Part shown: piece after piece, positions 60,372 through 64,000 of the stretch
Layout: each line of letters opens with the position of its first letter
How positions within the stretch are numbered: position 1 is the stretch's first letter
NCBI GenBank assembly: GCA_934621605.1
Contig: CAKTUZ010000006.1
Span: 1 to 64,000, forward strand
Source: an uncultured bacterium
GTDB taxonomy: Bacteria > Vulcanimicrobiota > Xenobia > Xenobiales > Xenobiaceae
DNA: 64,000 nt
Direction of reading: 5' to 3'
Made by a program: the position numbers and the translations under genes
The notes under the pieces: model-generated
Databases searched by the model: none
What the model was told of the DNA's origin: nothing
Seen by the model: only the letters and a program-made list of their open reading frames with translations

Positions 60372-61610
60372 ATGTTTTTCCCCGACAGCAAAGGTTCTCT
60401 TTCTCAAAGTTTAGCCAGGGAAATAATTGACTGTATGGGGGAAAATGGTCAGCCTCCGGAATGTGGTTTGGAGTTTGTGACCGTAGGGCTCGCTTCATAT
60501 CTGGAAATTATAGAAAAAGAGTATTTGCAACGATTGTTGGGAAAGGCCGGCGGCTCGGCTTTTCGTTTGGTGCAGGGAAGTTATGGCGCCGGCAAGACCC
60601 ACTTCTTGGGGTGCGTGCGTTCTATTGCGCAACGTTTGGGCTTTTTGACTTGCTCGGTGAATTTATCTCCGGCCGAGTGTCCTTACGAGGATGCTTTGCG
60701 TGTTTATAAGGCGGCTTTTAACAATATTGCTTTGCATTTGGAAAAACAGGCTGATGTTGACGGAAAAGAATGGGGCGGCCAGATAGTCGGTTTTACCAAT
60801 ATTTTGCGTTTAGTGGCCAATGGTCGGTTGCCTTGTACTTTTTCGGGGAAATTAGATGATGTGCCCGTAGAAAATTACACTTTTAGGCGAGTTTGCCAGC
60901 GTTTTCTTTCTGCTTGTCGTTCTGGAAACGAGGAAGAAGAACTGGTTTTGGATCGTTGGTTAGCCGGAGATGCTGTTTTCGATAGGGATATTTTGCGCAA
61001 TTTCGGAGTTTTTGATGATATTGCGTCTAATAACGCTTTTCCGGTTATGCGTTCCATGATAAGTATTTTGATCGCTTTGGGGTTTCCTGGGGTAATTTTT
61101 CTATTTGATGAAGTCGATATGCATATTTCCAGCGTGTCGCAGCGTCATTTGCAAGCTATTGGAGATAATTTGCGCCAGTTGATCGATTTATGTGCCAGCT
61201 CCAGATTGCCTAGAGTTATGTTCTTTTACGCTGTGCCGCCTGAATTTATGAGCTTAAATGTAACTTCTTATCCGGCCTTACAACAGCGTTTAGAGCGTCC
61301 TTTGCATATGTCTAAGTCTAGTCCGCAATCTGTAGTCATTGATTTAGAGAGAGCTATGGAAGATGACGGCAGTTTTTTCAAAATTTTGGGGCAAAAATTG
61401 GCCGATGTTGCTGTTATTGCTTGGAATTGGCAAAATTTTGACATTAAGCGCTGTCAGGCTGATTTAAAAACTTTTGTCAATTTTATGTTAGAACATGTTT
61501 TTACGGGCGGATATCGCATGTTTGTTAAGTTCTGGATTGCTCTTTTACATAATTGGTATGAAAACGGACAGCAACCCCTCGATGAAGATATGTTACAGAG
61601 GATGCTTTAA
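60372..61610 (+). CDS. BrxD-like P-loop ATPase, second copy
   Basis: 412 residues. Walker A GSYGAGKT (69-76), Walker B VIFLFDEVD (D246-E247), FFYAVPPEFMSLNVTSYPALQQRLERP. It matches the 57331 protein along its whole length (GLEFVTVGL, AGKTHFLGCVRSIAQRLGF, AVPPEFMS, YPALQQRL). The two copies likely form a hetero-oligomer or duplicated module. It directly precedes the helicase, as BrxD precedes BrxHI in BREX loci. A gap of 43 bp separates it from the middle ATPase. Confidence 0.86.
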   Translation: MFFPDSKGSLSQSLAREIIDCMGENGQPPECGLEFVTVGLASYLEIIEKEYLQRLLGKAGGSAFRLVQGSYGAGKTHFLGCVRSIAQRLGFLTCSVNLSPAECPYEDALRVYKAAFNNIALHLEKQADVDGKEWGGQIVGFTNILRLVANGRLPCTFSGKLDDVPVENYTFRRVCQRFLSACRSGNEEEELVLDRWLAGDAVFDRDILRNFGVFDDIASNNAFPVMRSMISILIALGFPGVIFLFDEVDMHISSVSQRHLQAIGDNLRQLIDLCASSRLPRVMFFYAVPPEFMSLNVTSYPALQQRLERPLHMSKSSPQSVVIDLERAMEDDGSFFKILGQKLADVAVIAWNWQNFDIKRCQADLKTFVNFMLEHVFTGGYRMFVKFWIALLHNWYENGQQPLDEDMLQRML

Positions 61611-61621
61611 TAAGCTGTGCG

Positions 61622-63820
61622 TTGAGTGAAAAAATAATAATGGATTCTGCTGCTTTATATAGAGTCAAGTGTCGCCGTATGCTCGAACGTCTCAGCCGAG
61701 TTAGAGGCGCTTTTTACGGCAGTTTTTATAAGCCCCGTCAAATTCAATTTGACGCTATTGAGCCTATTATGCAAGGGCGCAATGTTGTGCTCAGTTCGTG
61801 TACGGCTTCTGGTAAAACTGAGGCTTATCTGGCGCCTTTAACCGAACGTTGGTTGGAACCTATGCGTGCTGGCAAATTGTGTCTTTTAATTATTTGCCCT
61901 ACAAGAGCTTTGGCCAATGATTTGGTTAAGCGGATTTCTGTGCCTTTAAGTCGCTGTTCGATTAGCGTTTTGTTGCGTACTGGCGATCATCCTAATCCTC
62001 TTAAGGATAAAAAAGTTGGCGTTTTGGTAACTACGTTGGAATCTTTGGATTCTCTGTTGTGTCGTTGGGCTGTACAACTTCTCGATGTGAAGGCTGTAGT
62101 TTTTGAAGAATTGCACGTGGCTGAAGGAACGGCACGAGGAGATCAGTTGTCCGTTTTGGCTGAGCGCTTGGATGTTTTGCTGCATTGTGCTAAAGCCACT
62201 CAGATCGCCGGTACTTTAGGAAATTTGGGGCTGAGTTTGCAGCGGTTAGCAGTAACGGCTACGCCCGGTAATGCCGAAGTTATCAATCAAAAATATTTGG
62301 CCGGTCAGGCTGTTGTGGTAGAAAATAAACAGGGCGTTAATTTTGAAGTTGATTACTGTCGCCCCTATGATGAAGATACCATTAGCTCTACTGACGCTAA
62401 GCAAGCCAGAGCTATAGCTTTTTTGCGCTCTTGTATAAAGTATTGTCGTCAAAATGATTGTCAAAAAATGTTGGTCTTTGTTAAGTCGCGAGCTGAGGCC
62501 GAACTTTTGGCCTCATCAAAAGGTTATATCTCCGATAATCCTTTCGGCAATGCTGTTTTCTCCCATCATAGTAGTTTAGGTACCGAACAGCGCGAGAAAG
62601 TGGAGAAAAATTTTGCTGCTTATCAGAAGGCCATTTGCTTTGCTACGTCTACTTTAGAAGTCGGTATCGATATCGGTGATGTGGATGCTGTGGCTTTAAC
62701 CGCACCTCCAATGGATGTAAATGCTTTTTTGCAGCGGGTTGGTCGCAGTGGCAGACGTGGACAAACTCCGAAAGTACTTTGCCTTTATGAAACCAATTTT
62801 GAAAAAGCTCAATATGAACATTTGGTGGGAGCTGCCCAAGTTGGGACACTTTTCAGCGATCATCCTCCTTTTTTAAGTTCGGTATTGATTCAGCAATCAG
62901 CCTCTCTGGTATGTCAGAGTGCAGCTGATATGATTAGTAAGTCTTCTTTGCACAATCGCTTGCCTGCTTATTTGCGCCAAGTTTATACTGAGGACGTATG
63001 TGAAAAAATTCTCCAGGGAGCTATGCACAATGATTTACTAAAAGTTCGTCGTCAGGGTGGTTATTCGCGCTCTGAAAAATTAAAAGAAGCCTTTGAAAAG
63101 GGAGAAATCCACCATAATATTTCACGCACCGTGGCCGGTCGTGGTAAGATAAGCGTTATTGATAAGGCGAGTAATCGCATAATCGGTACTCTTTCCGGGA
63201 ATAGTACCTTGTTGGTTGGCGATTTCTTTTATTTTAGCGGTACTAGTTATAGGGTAATTAGCGGCCCAAAAGACGGAAAAATTATGGTCTGCCCAGATCG
63301 CAATGTCGATCATTCCAAGTTGCGCCGTTGTGATTTTGAAGCTTCTGGACTGCCCAAAGTTTCAGAAATTTGGACGGCTGATTTCGCCAAATTTTTGGCT
63401 ATACCCACCGATTGCTCTTGTTATACTCTATACGGGGCCGATTTGCTCGTATGTTCCCATTTTATGGGTACGGTGGGAGGAGTGTTTCTAAAGGTTTTTT
63501 TGGATTATTTAGGTTATTCCGATTCTAAGGCTAACGCTTATGTGATTATGTGTTCTAGTTTAGAAGAAGTTAAAGCTTTGGCTATGAGTTCGGGCGCTTT
63601 GCAAATGATTATTAGGCAAAATATTGAGAGTTTAGCGCAGAAATTAGATTTAGGCCCTTGGAGCTCGTGCCTTCCCGATGAACTTTTGGAAAAAGAGGTT
63701 TTGAAAGTGGCCGAACATATTCATCTCTTTGAGCATATGCGTCAGTTTGATAATTTTATCCCCGCCGAGGCCACTCAGTCTGTGTGGCTGTGCGGGGCTG
63801 CGGAAATCTCTGCTTCTTAG
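61622..63820 (+). CDS. Lhr-like superfamily 2 helicase (BrxHI-like)
   Basis: 732 residues, TTG start at 61622 or ATG at 61640; neither has a good ribosome site. Motif I SCTASGKT (59-66), motif Ia CPTRALANDL, motif II EELH (163-166) in place of DExH, motif III-like VTATPG, motif V TLEVGIDIGDVDAV and motif VI QRVGRSGRRGQ. The C-terminal 340 residues lack a recognised domain but resemble the winged-helix and distal part of Lhr-type helicases. Likely acts on DNA with the upstream ATPases. Followed by 126 bp and then glgA, so it ends the cluster. Confidence 0.88.
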   Translation: MSEKIIMDSAALYRVKCRRMLERLSRVRGAFYGSFYKPRQIQFDAIEPIMQGRNVVLSSCTASGKTEAYLAPLTERWLEPMRAGKLCLLIICPTRALANDLVKRISVPLSRCSISVLLRTGDHPNPLKDKKVGVLVTTLESLDSLLCRWAVQLLDVKAVVFEELHVAEGTARGDQLSVLAERLDVLLHCAKATQIAGTLGNLGLSLQRLAVTATPGNAEVINQKYLAGQAVVVENKQGVNFEVDYCRPYDEDTISSTDAKQARAIAFLRSCIKYCRQNDCQKMLVFVKSRAEAELLASSKGYISDNPFGNAVFSHHSSLGTEQREKVEKNFAAYQKAICFATSTLEVGIDIGDVDAVALTAPPMDVNAFLQRVGRSGRRGQTPKVLCLYETNFEKAQYEHLVGAAQVGTLFSDHPPFLSSVLIQQSASLVCQSAADMISKSSLHNRLPAYLRQVYTEDVCEKILQGAMHNDLLKVRRQGGYSRSEKLKEAFEKGEIHHNISRTVAGRGKISVIDKASNRIIGTLSGNSTLLVGDFFYFSGTSYRVISGPKDGKIMVCPDRNVDHSKLRRCDFEASGLPKVSEIWTADFAKFLAIPTDCSCYTLYGADLLVCSHFMGTVGGVFLKVFLDYLGYSDSKANAYVIMCSSLEEVKALAMSSGALQMIIRQNIESLAQKLDLGPWSSCLPDELLEKEVLKVAEHIHLFEHMRQFDNFIPAEATQSVWLCGAAEISAS

Positions 63821-63946
63821 TTAGGAAACTATGACACGTTCTCAGTGAAAGATGCTTAGTGGCAGGACAAAGAAGCAAAGGGACAAAACTAAAGCAACAT
63901 CTGTTTTATCACGTTTGGCGTCTTTGGGACTGCTGCGAGGTTTGAA

Positions 63947-64000
63947 GTGAAGATTCTGTTTTTGGCCGCCGAGGCCGTTCCTTACGTAAAAGTTGGCGGG
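63947..64000 (+). CDS. glgA: Glycogen/starch synthase GlgA (N-terminal 18 codons)
   Basis: GTG at 63947 with GAGG 7 nt upstream begins VKILFLAAEAVPYVKVGG, the KxGG ADP-glucose binding start of glycogen synthases (MKILF-ASE-PF-K-GG). The gene continues beyond the window edge. It marks the return to housekeeping genes after the ATPase-helicase cluster. Confidence 0.88.
   Translation, partial: MKILFLAAEAVPYVKVGG

Overview
The window looks like bacterial chromosome of moderate GC with short intergenic gaps and clear Shine-Dalgarno sites. Housekeeping genes (mutS, tatA/tatC, ahcY, rpsT, mreBCD-PBP2, ftsZ, rho, cysK, cdaA-cdaR-glmM, start of glgA) indicate a rod-type, peptidoglycan-making cell with c-di-AMP signalling. 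A Ser/Thr kinase fused to TPRs, a PduO-type B12 adenosyltransferase and several large proteins I cannot place suggest an uncultured or deep-branching lineage. I cannot name the phylum. I see no tRNA, rRNA, IS element or CRISPR array.

Layout. 1-1574 (minus): an edge-truncated SAM methyltransferase whose C-terminal half is encoded by about 29 copies of a 24-bp repeat. 1729-3473 (minus): an AT-rich restriction-modification pair closely resembling EcoRV. 3567-4666: a flavin reductase and a divergent MerR regulator sharing a textbook 19-bp-spacer MerR promoter. 4747-10271: a TrmA/RumA-type RNA methyltransferase, a hyperacidic small protein, mutS, tatA and tatC. 10380-14895 (minus): an ECF transporter compressed into two fused proteins plus a membrane-anchored CofE-like protein. 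14975-24727: hydrolase, M29 aminopeptidase, a histidine-degradation block (deformylase, formimidoyltransferase, imidazolonepropionase), NIF3, ahcY, a kinase, rpsT and the cobalamin adenosyltransferase. 24792-31900: maf, mreB, mreC, mreD, PBP2 and ftsZ, a division/elongation cluster. 32225-39102: two ABC systems and accessory proteins. 39280-46694: rho with a disordered insert, a radical SAM enzyme, the kinase-TPR protein, and an Rrf2 regulator divergent from cysK. 46823-49944 (minus): an 817-residue coiled-coil protein and a YlbF-like gene behind a TPP riboswitch. 50392-55571: a hypothetical, cutA, a RibU-like S component, then cdaA-cdaR-glmM.

The most interesting region is 55576-63820: six co-directional, overlapping or tightly spaced genes directly after glmM. 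They comprise two paralogous proteins of unknown fold, three BrxD/DUF2791-like P-loop ATPases (first and third close paralogs; the middle one with an N-terminal SH3/Tudor-like segment) and an Lhr-like SF2 helicase. The ATPase-helicase pair recalls BrxD-BrxHI of BREX/Pgl phage defence, but no methylase, phosphatase (PglZ) or other BREX component is in view. It may be a stand-alone DNA-processing or defence module, here placed inside a housekeeping operon between glmM and glgA.
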